DNA of 52,486 nucleotides, taken from NCBI RefSeq assembly GCF_937129525.1, contig NZ_CAKZNK010000023.1, positions 1 through 52,486 of the forward strand. Direction: 5' to 3'. A program made the translations under genes and the position numbers. Source of the stretch: an uncultured Chloroflexus sp. GTDB lineage: Bacteria; Chloroflexota; Chloroflexia; Chloroflexales; Chloroflexaceae. Positions within the stretch are counted from its first letter, which is position 1. The number at the start of each line of letters is the position of its first letter. The notes under the pieces are model-generated. The model made no database searches, was not told where the DNA came from, and saw only the letters and a program-made list of their open reading frames with translations. This document shows positions 27,965-37,000 of this stretch, in pieces.

Positions 27965-29732
27965 ACGTTGAAAGCTCCTTTGCGCCACAAACAAGATTGC
28001 GCCCTCGGCGTTTCGCCAGATAGAGGGCCTGGTCAGCGTCGGCAATGAGCCGCGCCGGATCGGTATGCAATTGCGATTGAAAGGTTGCCACGCCAATGCT
28101 CAACGTCAGGCTGAGCAATCGTCCATCAATTGCCATCGGTGTGGTGGCAATGAGGAGACGAAGGCGATCGGCGACCTGTAAAGCGGCTTCGTAATCAGTT
28201 TCCGGCAAAATCAGACTAAACTCTTCACCGCCATAGCGAGCCAGCGTATCGATGTCACGCAGATGTCGGCGACAGCATTGCGCTATTTCGCGCAAGACCC
28301 AATCTCCCACCAGATGGCCGTGGGTATCATTCACCAGTTTAAAGTGGTCAAGGTCAATAATAGCGACGCTCAACGGGTGCTGATAACGGCGCGTGCGTTC
28401 CATCTCCTGGTGCAGCAAATGGAGAAACTGGCGCCGGTTGACCAATTCGGTGAGCGTATCGGTAATGGCCAGCGATTGCAGGTGAGCGAAGCGCAGCGCA
28501 TTGTGCAGGGCCACCGCCACGGTAGAGGCAAGCATTTCCAGCGCGCTTAAATCATTCGTCGTGTAGGCATCACGCCGGTCGCTTGCCACCACCAGCGCAC
28601 CAATGATCCGATCGGCCACAATGAGCGGCGTAGCCAGCAACGATCCCCGCGTCAGATCGCCATCGATTTCAGGATCCGGCAACGCTGTCGGTTCGGGCAA
28701 CGACTGCGCGCCAGACAACCGCAACGAGACCCCTACCCGCAAAACATACCCGGCAACCCCTTTGGCAATCGACTCTCGTCGCGTCGGATGTTGACCTGCT
28801 GGGGCAATCAGATAAACATACTCGAACGTCTGATGGTCAACCGGTAGCGCAATAGCAAATCTGACGTGATCGACCAGCTTGCTGACGGCGCGATGAATGG
28901 CCTGATAGAGTTGGGCAAGATCGAGGGTAGCGCCAATCTCAACGCTGGCCCGGTAGAGTGCGTAACGCTGATCAGCATTGCGGATAGCGCGCTGATACAT
29001 GCGGGCGCTCTGCAAAGCAATCGCGGTCTGGCGCGCAATTGCCTGCAAGAGATCGCGATCCCGTTCCTGAAACGGTTCATCGCGCATGCGATAGAGGGCC
29101 AGAATACCTAACGGTGTGTTGCCATGCTTGATCGGCGTTGCCAGCAACGAACGCACGCCAGCTCGCACCAGTTCAGGCAAGACATGCGACTGAGCGGCAT
29201 AGTCGGCAATCAGCAGCGATCGATTCTGATTGATGATCTGCCACATCAGCCCTTTCCGCTCACCGGTCACCGGCGAGATCAGATCAACCGGCAAATTCAC
29301 CAGATGGCCGGGCAAGAGCCGGTCGCGATCAGGATCGTAGATCGGCAGAGCGCCGGCATCAGCATCAAGCAGATCCATTGCGAACCGCACAACCTGTTCC
29401 AGCACATGCTCGATCTCAAGCTTACTCGCAATGGCCAGTGCCATCTCGCCGAGTCGTCGATCAGACAGCAACTCAGTTGGTTGCCAAAAAACCAGGAGCA
29501 TTCCTAGCAGTTCACCCGCCTGATGCCAGAGCAGTTCACGTTGTACCACGTACCGTTGCCCGTTAAGAAAGACCTCAGAGACTTCGGTTGCGTGAACCAG
29601 ATCGGCCAGCAGCGGTTTCACCGATGGCAGCAACGGATGGCTGGTATGGCTTACCGCCAATACGTTCGTATCGAGCGAAACCAGCAGCGAAAGGACGGGT
29701 GAATGCGACAGATCGCCAATCATACCAACCAC
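27951..29732 (-). CDS. GAF-GAF-GGDEF diguanylate cyclase
   Basis: The product (593 residues from GTG 29732, or 590 from ATG 29723; neither has a strong ribosome site) should make cyclic di-GMP. An N-terminal segment to about 95 has the look of a small sensor domain but no clear family. GAF domains lie at about 100-245 and 265-415. The GGDEF domain at about 421-585 has an intact active site G-G-E-E-F (501-505), D-x-D-H-F-K for metal and substrate, and an inhibitory site R-D-I-D (492-495) five residues ahead, so it is probably active and product-inhibited. No transmembrane helix is clear. It lies between two threonine-degrading enzymes and overlaps ilvA by 14 bp. The signal sensed is unknown. 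Confidence 0.9.
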   Translation of the reverse strand: MVGMIGDLSHSPVLSLLVSLDTNVLAVSHTSHPLLPSVKPLLADLVHATEVSEVFLNGQRYVVQRELLWHQAGELLGMLLVFWQPTELLSDRRLGEMALAIASKLEIEHVLEQVVRFAMDLLDADAGALPIYDPDRDRLLPGHLVNLPVDLISPVTGERKGLMWQIINQNRSLLIADYAAQSHVLPELVRAGVRSLLATPIKHGNTPLGILALYRMRDEPFQERDRDLLQAIARQTAIALQSARMYQRAIRNADQRYALYRASVEIGATLDLAQLYQAIHRAVSKLVDHVRFAIALPVDHQTFEYVYLIAPAGQHPTRRESIAKGVAGYVLRVGVSLRLSGAQSLPEPTALPDPEIDGDLTRGSLLATPLIVADRIIGALVVASDRRDAYTTNDLSALEMLASTVAVALHNALRFAHLQSLAITDTLTELVNRRQFLHLLHQEMERTRRYQHPLSVAIIDLDHFKLVNDTHGHLVGDWVLREIAQCCRRHLRDIDTLARYGGEEFSLILPETDYEAALQVADRLRLLIATTPMAIDGRLLSLTLSIGVATFQSQLHTDPARLIADADQALYLAKRRGRNLVCGAKELSTYAES

Positions 29733-29755
29733 CGGTCAGGCGGTGTAGCTACGGG

Positions 29756-30829
29756 TTACGCCAAGATTTCGGCAGCGACGCTAATCACCCGCTCAATATG
29801 CGTCGCCTCGATCCCATAGTGAGTGACAGCGCGAATGCTGGTACTACTCATACTTCCCATAAGAATGCCATGGGTGCGCAAGGCTGCCAGAAATTCAGAT
29901 ACGCTCAGGCGCGGATGCGCCAGATCAAAACGAACGATATTCGTCTGCACGCGATTGAGATCGATCTGTATACCGGGCAATTCGGCCAACCCGGCAGCCA
30001 GGCGTCGGGCATGCACGTGGTCTTCAGCCAGCCTATCAACCATTTCGTTGAGCGCAACGATACCAGCGGCAGCAATCACGCCGGCCTGCCGCATCCCGCC
30101 ACCGAGCTGCTTCCGAACCCGGCGCACGCGGGCAATCACATCTGCCGGCCCGGCGACCAGCGAACCGATCGGCGCAGAGAGACCTTTTGAGAGGCAGAAC
30201 ATCACTGTATCGACGTGGGCGGTCAAGGCGGTAACCGGCACGCCGAGCGCAATGGCGGCATTAAAGATGCGCGCGCCATCGAGATGCAGCGGCAAGCCAT
30301 GGGACTGCGCCAGCTCGCGCACTTGAGCCAGATAGTCAGGACTCAAGACGACCCCACCACAACGATTATGGGTGTTCTCGAGGCAGATGACGCCGGGAGG
30401 AGCAAAATGGCTATCATCAATGCGCGTTGCTGCGTCTGCCAGCAGATCGAGATCGATCCGACCATCGGCAGCCGTCGGCAGCGGGTGGTAGATCAAGCCA
30501 CCGAGCGCACTGGCGCCGCCAGCTTCGTAATTGTAGATGTGGCTCTCATTGCCGAGGATCACGCGCTGACCGCGCTGACAATGGGTAAGCAGCGCGGACA
30601 GATTGCCCATCGTGCCACTGGGCACCAGCACCGCTGCTTCTTTGCCGACCCGTTCGGCAGCGAGGCGCTCGAGCGCATTGACCGTCGGATCTTCGCCGTA
30701 CACATCATCACCCAGCGCAGCGTGAGCCATTGCAGCGCGCATCGTCGGCGAAGGCAGAGTCACCGTATCACTGCGCAGATCGATCCGATCATCCAGCGTA
30801 TCGGTGACCGGCAAAACATAGCCTTGCAT
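29756..30829 (-). CDS. ltaE: low-specificity L-threonine aldolase
   Basis: The PLP enzyme splits L-threonine and allo-threonine into glycine and acetaldehyde. The product has 357 residues, the usual length. Marks: D-L-R-S-D-T-V-T near 17-24, G-D-D-V-Y-G-E-D-P near 40-48, S-G-T-M-G-N near 71-76, H-L-D-G-A-R near 182-187, and PLP Lys215 in C-L-S-K-G-L-S-A-P. The stop is about 25-30 bp before the diguanylate cyclase gene, so the two are likely co-transcribed. Confidence 0.93.
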   Translation of the reverse strand: MQGYVLPVTDTLDDRIDLRSDTVTLPSPTMRAAMAHAALGDDVYGEDPTVNALERLAAERVGKEAAVLVPSGTMGNLSALLTHCQRGQRVILGNESHIYNYEAGGASALGGLIYHPLPTAADGRIDLDLLADAATRIDDSHFAPPGVICLENTHNRCGGVVLSPDYLAQVRELAQSHGLPLHLDGARIFNAAIALGVPVTALTAHVDTVMFCLSKGLSAPIGSLVAGPADVIARVRRVRKQLGGGMRQAGVIAAAGIVALNEMVDRLAEDHVHARRLAAGLAELPGIQIDLNRVQTNIVRFDLAHPRLSVSEFLAALRTHGILMGSMSSTSIRAVTHYGIEATHIERVISVAAEILA

Positions 30830-30874
30830 AGTGGAAACATTCCTCCATTGCCCGCAGTTCAGTTACGTTGAGCC

Positions 30875-30880
30875 ATTATA
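30875..30880 (-). promoter_or_regulatory. -10 element ahead of the threonine aldolase gene
   Basis: The minus strand reads TGCTATAAT, an extended -10 box, 46 bases before the ltaE start. No good -35 hexamer is seen at the usual distance, which fits an extended -10 promoter. Confidence 0.5.
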
Positions 30881-31353
30881 GCACGCTTGCCATAACTGAC
30901 GTTGCATAGCACATCAGCAAGCGAGCGCTAGCGCGACCTGGCGTTTCTGGTGTCAGCGCGAGCGCAGAATCACCAACGACATCACAGGCTGCGCGCTGCG
31001 TCTCTATATCCTTCTCAGGCAACACTCTCGCTCTCTTTTGTCGGCGCAGACTGCTGATGAACCGCCGAAGCGTATGGCGTGCCCGCTCGCCTTTTTCAGT
31101 GCGAAAAGCGGTAACCGCCCACGCTCTGGCAACTGCGGTTACTGCACACTCGCGCATGGACACAGAGGAGACACGATGATAGAGCGCGCATCGATACCTT
31201 ATCGGCAATTGATTACCTGAAAACCATTAACAGAATGGTTATCCCGCAACTCATGCAAAAAACTGCCCACCTTTGAAAACCCGATTTGCAGGAATCAAGG
31301 CCAGGAAAAACCCTTTCTAACCAGCTATTCGCCCGATCTTTACCAAACGCAAA
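30881..31353. other. long intergenic region between ltaE and bchM, mostly unassigned
   Basis: Apart from the ltaE -10 box at its left edge, this stretch holds no gene that I can support. A 110-codon frame on the minus strand (30876-31208) is Arg-rich and has no ribosome site or recognisable family; it also overlaps the ltaE promoter. A perfect 7-bp inverted repeat is present at 31222-31240. The sequence becomes clearly AT-richer after about 31200, as expected ahead of the bchM promoter. Confidence 0.5.
31222..31240. repeat. 19-bp palindrome upstream of the bchM promoter
   Basis: AACCATT-AACAG-AATGGTT is a perfect 7-bp inverted repeat with a 5-base spacer. It lies about 115 bp upstream of the conserved bchM promoter module and could be an operator for a dimeric regulator. 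No second copy was noticed in the window. Confidence 0.4.
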
Positions 31354-31406
31354 GATTTTGCACAAACATTGTCTATATTCCATTTTGTTGACTCTCATGC
31401 TACAAT
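31354..31406 (+). promoter_or_regulatory. bchM promoter module, shared with bchN
   Basis: This 53-bp stretch runs from GATTTTGCAC to the -10 box ATGCTACAAT (TACAAT at 31401-31406, extended -10 form TGCTACAAT). The stretch at 47076-47128 ahead of bchN has the same length, the same first ten and last ten bases, and similar TTGT-TATA and TTG elements between. No good -35 box lies at 17 bases, so activation or extended -10 use is likely. The start point should lie at about 31413. Confidence 0.72.
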
Positions 31407-31420
31407 TTGTTTGAACGTTC

Positions 31421-31441
31421 GTAGTTTTGATTCAGCACTAC
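31421..31441 (+). promoter_or_regulatory. inverted repeat GTAGT-N11-ACTAC, bchM leader copy 1
   Basis: The exact 5-bp arms are spaced by 11 bases and followed by A. The element starts 14 bases after the bchM -10 box, so it overlaps or directly follows the transcription start. The bchN leader has the same arrangement with a 13-base gap. Confidence 0.7.
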
Positions 31442-31501
31442 ACATTCCGGCTCAATCAAGTGTGGCAATAACCTCCTGGCAAGCACTCATTCTTTGTGAA
31501 C

Positions 31502-31522
31502 GTAGTTCCAAGTTTGGACTAC
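31502..31522 (+). promoter_or_regulatory. inverted repeat GTAGT-N11-ACTAC, bchM leader copy 2
   Basis: Second copy in the same leader, 81 bp after copy 1 (close to eight helical turns). It ends 22 bases before the bchM GTG and 9 bases before its AGAGGAG ribosome site. The inner bases (CCAA / TTGG) add further self-complementarity, so it could also fold in the RNA. Confidence 0.7.
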
Positions 31523-31544
31523 ATCGTAGCTAGAGGAGAACGAC

Positions 31545-32225
31545 GTGCTTGAGATCTCGCAGCACAAAGCTCAACTGCGCGAGTATTTCAACGGTTTGGG
31601 CTTTGAGCGCTGGTCAGCCATCTACGGCAACGCCCCGTTGTCGCTTGTTCGTCAAAGCATTCGCGAAGGCCACAACCGCATGTTAGCAGTCGCCGATGCA
31701 TGGCTGGATGATCAACCACCGCCAACTACTGCGCTCGATGTCGGCTGTGGGGTCGGTCTGTTCAGTCTGATGCTGGCCCGCCGTGGCTATCGAGTGCGCG
31801 CCGCCGACATCGCGCCACAAATGGTGGCAGCCACCCAGCGTGCTGCCGCTGAGGCCGGCCTGGCCGACCGGATCGAGTGCATCGAGGCCGATATTGAATC
31901 GCTGCGCGAACCGGCGCAGGTGGTGGCCTGCTTTGATGTGCTGATCCACTACCCGCAGCCGGCATTTGGCCAGCTTTGCACCCATCTCGCGGCTCTGACC
32001 GGCCACACCTTGCTCATGACATACGCGCCATACAGCACATTGCTCGCCGCTTTGCACCGGATCGGTGGCTGGTTTCCCCACAGTCAACGGCGCACCGAAA
32101 TTCAGATGATTCGCGACCAGGAAGTGGCGGAAATACTGGCTCGCGCCGGTTTGCGAGTGCAACGAAGCCAGCCGATCCGTAGCAGGTTTTATCACGTTAC
32201 GCTGATCGAGGCCCGACGGGCCTGA
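31545..32225 (+). CDS. bchM: magnesium-protoporphyrin O-methyltransferase
   Basis: BchM methylates the C13 propionate of Mg-protoporphyrin IX with SAM, giving the monomethyl ester used by AcsF. The product has 226 residues from GTG 31545 behind AGAGGAG. It opens with Y-F-N-G-L-G-F-E-R-W-S-A-I-Y-G, typical of BchM/ChlM, and the SAM motif A-L-D-V-G-C-G-V-G-L-F-S is near 63-74. The V-L-I-H-Y-P region and the C-terminal S-R-F-Y-H-V-T-L-I-E also match the family. It is followed after 45 bp by a small gene and acsF, so it heads a Mg-branch operon. Confidence 0.95.
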   Translation: MLEISQHKAQLREYFNGLGFERWSAIYGNAPLSLVRQSIREGHNRMLAVADAWLDDQPPPTTALDVGCGVGLFSLMLARRGYRVRAADIAPQMVAATQRAAAEAGLADRIECIEADIESLREPAQVVACFDVLIHYPQPAFGQLCTHLAALTGHTLLMTYAPYSTLLAALHRIGGWFPHSQRRTEIQMIRDQEVAEILARAGLRVQRSQPIRSRFYHVTLIEARRA

Positions 32226-32237
32226 TTTGATAAGGTC

Positions 32238-32258
32238 GTAGTTCAGAAACGAGACTAC
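32238..32258 (+). promoter_or_regulatory. inverted repeat GTAGT-N11-ACTAC between bchM and the small gene
   Basis: Third copy of the element. It ends directly against the AAGGAG ribosome site of the next gene and 12 bases before its ATG. No promoter is obvious between bchM and this copy, so here the repeat may act in the mRNA. Confidence 0.7.
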
Positions 32259-32270
32259 AAGGAGCGAGGC

Positions 32271-32606
32271 ATGCGACGATTGTTAGCTGTAATGGCCCTT
32301 GGCGCAGCCTTCTTCGCGCTGCACAAGTGGTACAACCGCGAGGTTTTGCTGGAGGGTGAGGGGTTTGTTCGCTTGCAGAGCGAACATGAGCATTTCCACT
32401 TCCACGTTGATTTGCCCCCCGGTATGGAGATTCAGCCCGGCGATACGCTTGAGATCATGCACCTGCCACCGACCGAAGACGGTCGCACGAATGGCGAGAT
32501 CTGCTACCGCAGCCCCATCCGGCTGTACAAAGCGAGCTGGTTGCGCCGTTTCCTGACCAAGAAGAGCAGTCTCGTAGAGATCAACGAGCTGGTGGAACAT
32601 CCGTAA
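32271..32606 (+). CDS. small membrane-anchored protein of unknown function next to acsF
   Basis: The 111-residue product starts at ATG 32271 behind AAGGAG. Residues 1-16 form a hydrophobic signal anchor (L-L-A-V-M-A-L-G-A-A-F-F-A-L). The rest is soluble, with a His-rich strand E-H-E-H-F-H-F-H-V-D (38-47), P-G-D-T-L-E-I near 56-62, and a basic W-L-R-R-F-L-T-K-K (90-98) before an acidic end. I do not recognise the family. It lies between bchM and acsF, is preceded by the GTAGT-N11-ACTAC repeat, and ends 69 bp before acsF. Accessory proteins of the oxygen-dependent cyclase are known in purple bacteria (BciE) and cyanobacteria (Ycf54); an analogous role is inferred from position only. Confidence 0.8.
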   Translation: MRRLLAVMALGAAFFALHKWYNREVLLEGEGFVRLQSEHEHFHFHVDLPPGMEIQPGDTLEIMHLPPTEDGRTNGEICYRSPIRLYKASWLRRFLTKKSSLVEINELVEHP

Positions 32607-32675
32607 CAGAGGCTGATGAGCAGGCGTGAATCCGGTATTCAGACTGGAATTTCCAAATCGCAAAGGAGCGTAACG

Positions 32676-33803
32676 ATGTTCTGGATCAGCCCGTTGATGA
32701 TGGAAATGCCCGGCGAGTTTAGCCGCACCACTCGCCATGCGCTCAAGGAGGCCATTCTCTCGCCTCGCTTCTACACCACCGATTTCAAGGCTATCGATAA
32801 GCTCGAGATCGATCGCAACGGTCTGCGCGACGAGTTTGACTGGATCCGCGACGAGTTCGCTTACGACTACAACCGCACCCACTTCCGGCGAACCGATGAG
32901 TTCTTGCAGAATTTCGATGATATGCCTGAGCGCGATGCGTTCATCGATTTTCTCGAGCGCTCATGCACGGCTGAATTTAGCGGTTGTCTGCTCTATGCCG
33001 AAATGGTTAAGCATCTGCACGATCCGACCATGAAGGCGATTTTCAAGTATATGAGCCGCGATGAGGGACGCCACGCCGGCTTCCTCAATCGCACGATGGC
33101 CGACTTGAATGTCGCGCTCGATCTGACCGTCTTGCAGAAGCGCAAGAAATATACCTATTTCCAGCCCAAGTTTATCTTCTACTCGGTTTATCTCTCTGAG
33201 AAGATCGGTTACTCGCGCTACATCCACATTTATCGTCATCTTGAACAGAATCCGCAGTACTGCATTCACCCGATCTTTAAGTGGTTTGAGCAGTGGTGCA
33301 ATGACGAGTACCGCCACGGTGAATTCTTCGCTTTGTTGATGCGCTCGCAACCCGAAATGCTGCGCGGCGCGAATTTGCGCTGGATCCGGTTCTTCCTGCT
33401 CGCGGTGTACGCGACGATGTACCTGAACGACGCGCGTCGGGCCAATTTCTACGCCGCTCTCGGGCTGCACTGGCGCGATTACGATCAGAAGGTTATCCGA
33501 CTCTGCAACGATATTTCTACCCAGGTCTACCCTGAAACGATGAACCTCGACGACCCACGCTTCTTTGGTTACATGGATAAGCTGGTCGAATACGACCGCA
33601 AGCTGCGAGAATTAGAGGGGCGCAATGATCCTGTGGCACTGGCTCAGTCAGCTCGCCTGAAAGCGGCGATTGCGCTGCGGCTGCTGGCTATCTACCGTCT
33701 GCCAACCCGCAAGACAACCGAAGCGATCCGCTGGAAGGGGTTGCCTGGCTTCCCCAACTACCCCGGTCCTAACCGGACACCGCGGGTCGCCGCAGCCGAC
33801 TAG
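32676..33803 (+). CDS. acsF: Mg-protoporphyrin IX monomethyl ester oxidative cyclase, oxygen-dependent
   Basis: AcsF is the diiron enzyme that builds ring E with O2, giving divinyl-protochlorophyllide. The product has 375 residues from ATG 32676, which follows AAAGGAG; an earlier start at 32616 is unlikely. Family marks: S-P-R-F-Y-T-T-D-F near 29-37, then iron ligands E100 (T-A-E-F-S-G-C), E130 and H133 (D-E-G-R-H-A-G-F), and E211 and H214 (D-E-Y-R-H-G-E). It uses the product of bchM. The enzyme fits aerobic or microaerobic growth; the anaerobic BchE is not in this window. Confidence 0.96.
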   Translation: MFWISPLMMEMPGEFSRTTRHALKEAILSPRFYTTDFKAIDKLEIDRNGLRDEFDWIRDEFAYDYNRTHFRRTDEFLQNFDDMPERDAFIDFLERSCTAEFSGCLLYAEMVKHLHDPTMKAIFKYMSRDEGRHAGFLNRTMADLNVALDLTVLQKRKKYTYFQPKFIFYSVYLSEKIGYSRYIHIYRHLEQNPQYCIHPIFKWFEQWCNDEYRHGEFFALLMRSQPEMLRGANLRWIRFFLLAVYATMYLNDARRANFYAALGLHWRDYDQKVIRLCNDISTQVYPETMNLDDPRFFGYMDKLVEYDRKLRELEGRNDPVALAQSARLKAAIALRLLAIYRLPTRKTTEAIRWKGLPGFPNYPGPNRTPRVAAAD

Positions 33804-33877
33804 TAGCAACGGCGCAGAGATGTTTGCGGCAATCCAATGAACCGGTAGCTATCGCTGTATTTGGGGTAATTGCTGCG

Positions 33878-33897
33878 CGCGTGAGCGATCTCACGCG
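33878..33897 (+). repeat. short hairpin between acsF and bchH
   Basis: A perfect 8-bp stem CGCGTGAG / CTCACGCG with loop CGAT, in the 219-bp gap after acsF. It is followed 44 bases later by a second, stronger hairpin. It may take part in termination or mRNA processing. Confidence 0.5.
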
Positions 33898-33940
33898 ATG
33901 AAAGCAACTCCAGCATGACAATTCTAACCCGATTGGCTCC

Positions 33941-33965
33941 GGCGGCAGGAGCAGTTCCTGCCGCC
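33941..33965 (+). terminator. strong hairpin between acsF and bchH
   Basis: A perfect 10-bp stem GGCGGCAGGA / TCCTGCCGCC with loop GCAGT lies 138 bp after acsF and 58 bp before bchH. It is followed by TTGGGTT rather than a pure T run, so termination may be partial, or the hairpin may protect the upstream mRNA and set the AcsF-to-BchH ratio. I see no convincing promoter for bchH in the gap. Confidence 0.5.
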
Positions 33966-34022
33966 TTGGGTTCGCGTTCACTGAGAAACGGTTTAGCCCA
34001 GCACGAGTGGTGAGGAACGCCA

Positions 34023-37000
34023 ATGCATTTCGTGGTGCTAACCATCGACGGCAATCATCGTCCGGCATTACTGGCGGCTGCAGATCGCCTGCGGCGCGAG
34101 CACAAGGTTACGCTGAGTCTGGCGGTGTACGACGCAACGATGTTGCGCGATGCAGCGGGATGGGCACAGCTCGATCGCGATTTAGCCAAAGCCGATTTTA
34201 TCTTTGGCGCGCGTCTGTTCAGCGAGGATCTGGTGCGACCGCTCATCGGCCGGCTGGCTCGTTGCGAACAACCTACGCTGATCATCACCTCCAACCCGGC
34301 TTTGATCCGTTGCACGCGGATCGGTGGCTTTTCGCTGCGCCGCGAGAGTGAGACTGAGCCGGGCCCACTGCGACGCTGGGTTCAGAAACTTCGTCCACAG
34401 GGTGGGGCCGGTGAAGCTCGCCGCCAACTGGCGATTTTGCGTAACCTCAGTAAGGTGCTAAAGGTTATTCCCGGCACCTCGCGCGATCTTTATACGTATA
34501 TCACCAGTCATCAGTACTGGCTGAATGCTTCGCCTGAAAACCTTTACCGCCTGCTTTGCGTCTTGATCAGTCGTTATGGTCCGCAACCACGGCCCAAATT
34601 GCCACAGCTCGATCCGCTATCCTATCCTGATACCGCCATCTATCACCCCGATGCGCCTGAGCTATTCGCTTCGTTACAAGATTACCGGCGCTGGCGCGGC
34701 AAGCGGATTCCCGGCGGCGGGAAGGTCGGGATTCTGACCCTGCGCACGGTGGTGTTGAGCGGCAATACGTCACATCTCGAAGCGCTGGCGCGCGCCATCG
34801 AGGCGCGCGGCCTCGAGGCGCGTATTGCCTATGCCGCCGGCCTCGATATGCGGCCTTTGCTGGAAAAGGAGCTGGCTGATGTCGATCTGCTGGTGAATGC
34901 TACCGGATTTGCGCTGGTCGGTGGCCCGGCTGAGAGTCAACCCCAGCAGGCTGCTGAGGCGCTCATCCGCTTCGATCGCCCCTATCTGGGATTGGTGCCG
35001 CTGGCTTTTCAGCGGCTCGATGATTGGCACGCCGATGACAATGGTCTGGCGCCGGTGCAACAGGCATTGAGCGTGGCGATTCCCGAACTCGAAGGCGCTG
35101 CTGAGCCGATGATCTTTGGCGGTCCGGCGGCTGATGGTCAGCGCTTTGCGCCGGCACAGGCTGAGATCGATCAGATTGCCGAGCGAATTGCCCGCCGGGT
35201 GGCGCTGCGGCAGACGCCGAACGCCCAAAAACGGCTGGCAGTGGTGATTTATAACTTTCCACCGTCATTAGGGACGGTCGGCACGGCGGCGTATCTCGAT
35301 GTCTTTGCCAGCCTGTACAACCTGTTGCAGGCGCTGGCTGCCGATGGCTACCGGGTTGAAGTGCCACACAATGTTGATGAATTGCGTCGTCTGTTGCTGG
35401 CCGATGGCCCGGCGCATGGCGCCGATGCTCATATTGCTGATTGGCTGAGCGCCGATGAGTATCGTCGGTTGTTCCCGCACTACACCGAGATTGAACCCTA
35501 TTGGGGACCGGCGCCAGGTGAATTGCTGCGCGATTCGCGTGGCATTCGCATCCTTGGCCGTCACTTCGGGAATATCTTTATCGGTGTGCAACCCAGTTTC
35601 GGCTATGAGCGCGATCCGATGCGCCTGTTACTGGCCAAAGATGCGGCGCCAAATCACGCCTTCGCCGCCTTTTATACCTGGATCACGCACAAATTCCGCG
35701 CCGATGCGGTAATCCATCTGGGCACGCACGGCGCAATGGAATTTATGCCGGGCAAGCAGGTGGGGCTGAGCGCGCGCTGCTGGCCGCTGCGCCTGATCGG
35801 GCCACTACCTAACTTCTATGTCTACAGTGTGAATAACCCTAGCGAGGCAGCGATTGCCAAACGGCGCGGCGCGGCAACGCTGGTCAGCTATCTGGTGCCG
35901 CCAGTGCAACAGGCCGGCCTCTACAAAGGATTGCGCGCCCTTCGTGATGCCATCGAGCAGTATGAGCGCAATCCCGACCCGGCACTGGCAGCCGATCTGC
36001 GCGATCGGGCTGCCCAACTCGGGATCCCGATGGAGAATAGCGGCGACGAGCGCGCCGATGTAGCCGGTCTGGCTCACGAGCTGCTCCGGATCGAGCAGCG
36101 CATGATCCCGCTCGGCCTGCACGTGCTTGGTCAACCGCCGGCTCCCGCCGAGCTGGCCGACTTCTTGTTCCTCTATGCCAGCCTGCAGCCCGATGGTGGC
36201 CTGCCGGCGCTGATTGCGCGCGGGATGGGAATTGACTATCAGCAGCTCTGTGCCCGCTTGAGCAATGACCTGACGGCGCAAAACCAGCTTCGCGCAATCG
36301 AAGCCCGTGGCCGCGCGGCAATGCTGGCCTATGCCGAAGCGCCTGACGCTGCCGCTGGCGCGCGTGCCGCCGCAGCTCAACTGGCCGATCTGACCCCTGA
36401 AACGGCCTTGCGCCCACTCTGGCCGAAACTGGCCGAGCTACGTAACGGCTTGCTCACCAATCACGAGCTGCGCAACCTGCTGCACGGTTTGCGCGGCGGT
36501 TTTATCCCACCCTCACCCAGTAACGACGCGGTGCGCAATCCGGCAGTGCTCCCAACTGGACGCAATCTATTTGCTCTCGATCCGTACCGGGTGCCAACCC
36601 CAGCCGCGATGCAGCGGGGCGAAGCGCTGGCGCATGAACTGGCTTCCCGCCTGCGCGCCGAACAAGGGCGGTGGCCAGAAAGCATCGCAATTGTGTTGTG
36701 GGGCACTGATAATCTCAAGAGCGATTGTGAAGGTGTCGCTCAGGTGCTGGCCCTGATGGGCGCCCGTCCGGTCATCGACGAGCTGGGAAATGTAGCCGAT
36801 GTGACACTGCGGCCATTGTCCGAACTGGGCCGACCGCGCATCGATGTCGTCGTCACAGTGAGCGGCATCTTCCGCGATCTGCTCGGCAACCAGATGCGGC
36901 TGATCGATCGGGCGGCGTATCTGGCGGCTGTCGCCGATGAGCCGCCAGAGTGGAATTTTGTGCGATCCCACGCGCTGGCACAGATGGCTGAGACGGGTAT

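Noticed and set aside
30876-31208. 110-codon minus-strand frame in the ltaE-bchM gap
   Set aside because: No ribosome site, Arg/Ala-rich shadow-like composition, overlaps the ltaE -10 box, and no recognisable motif.
31388-31393. TTGACT as -35 box for the bchM promoter
   Set aside because: Only seven bases separate it from the TACAAT box, too close for a normal sigma-70 promoter.
32651-32660. TTCCAAATCG ahead of acsF, identical to the inner part of the bchN inverted repeat
   Set aside because: A 10-base match without the GTAGT and ACTAC arms; may be chance, so not counted as a fifth element.
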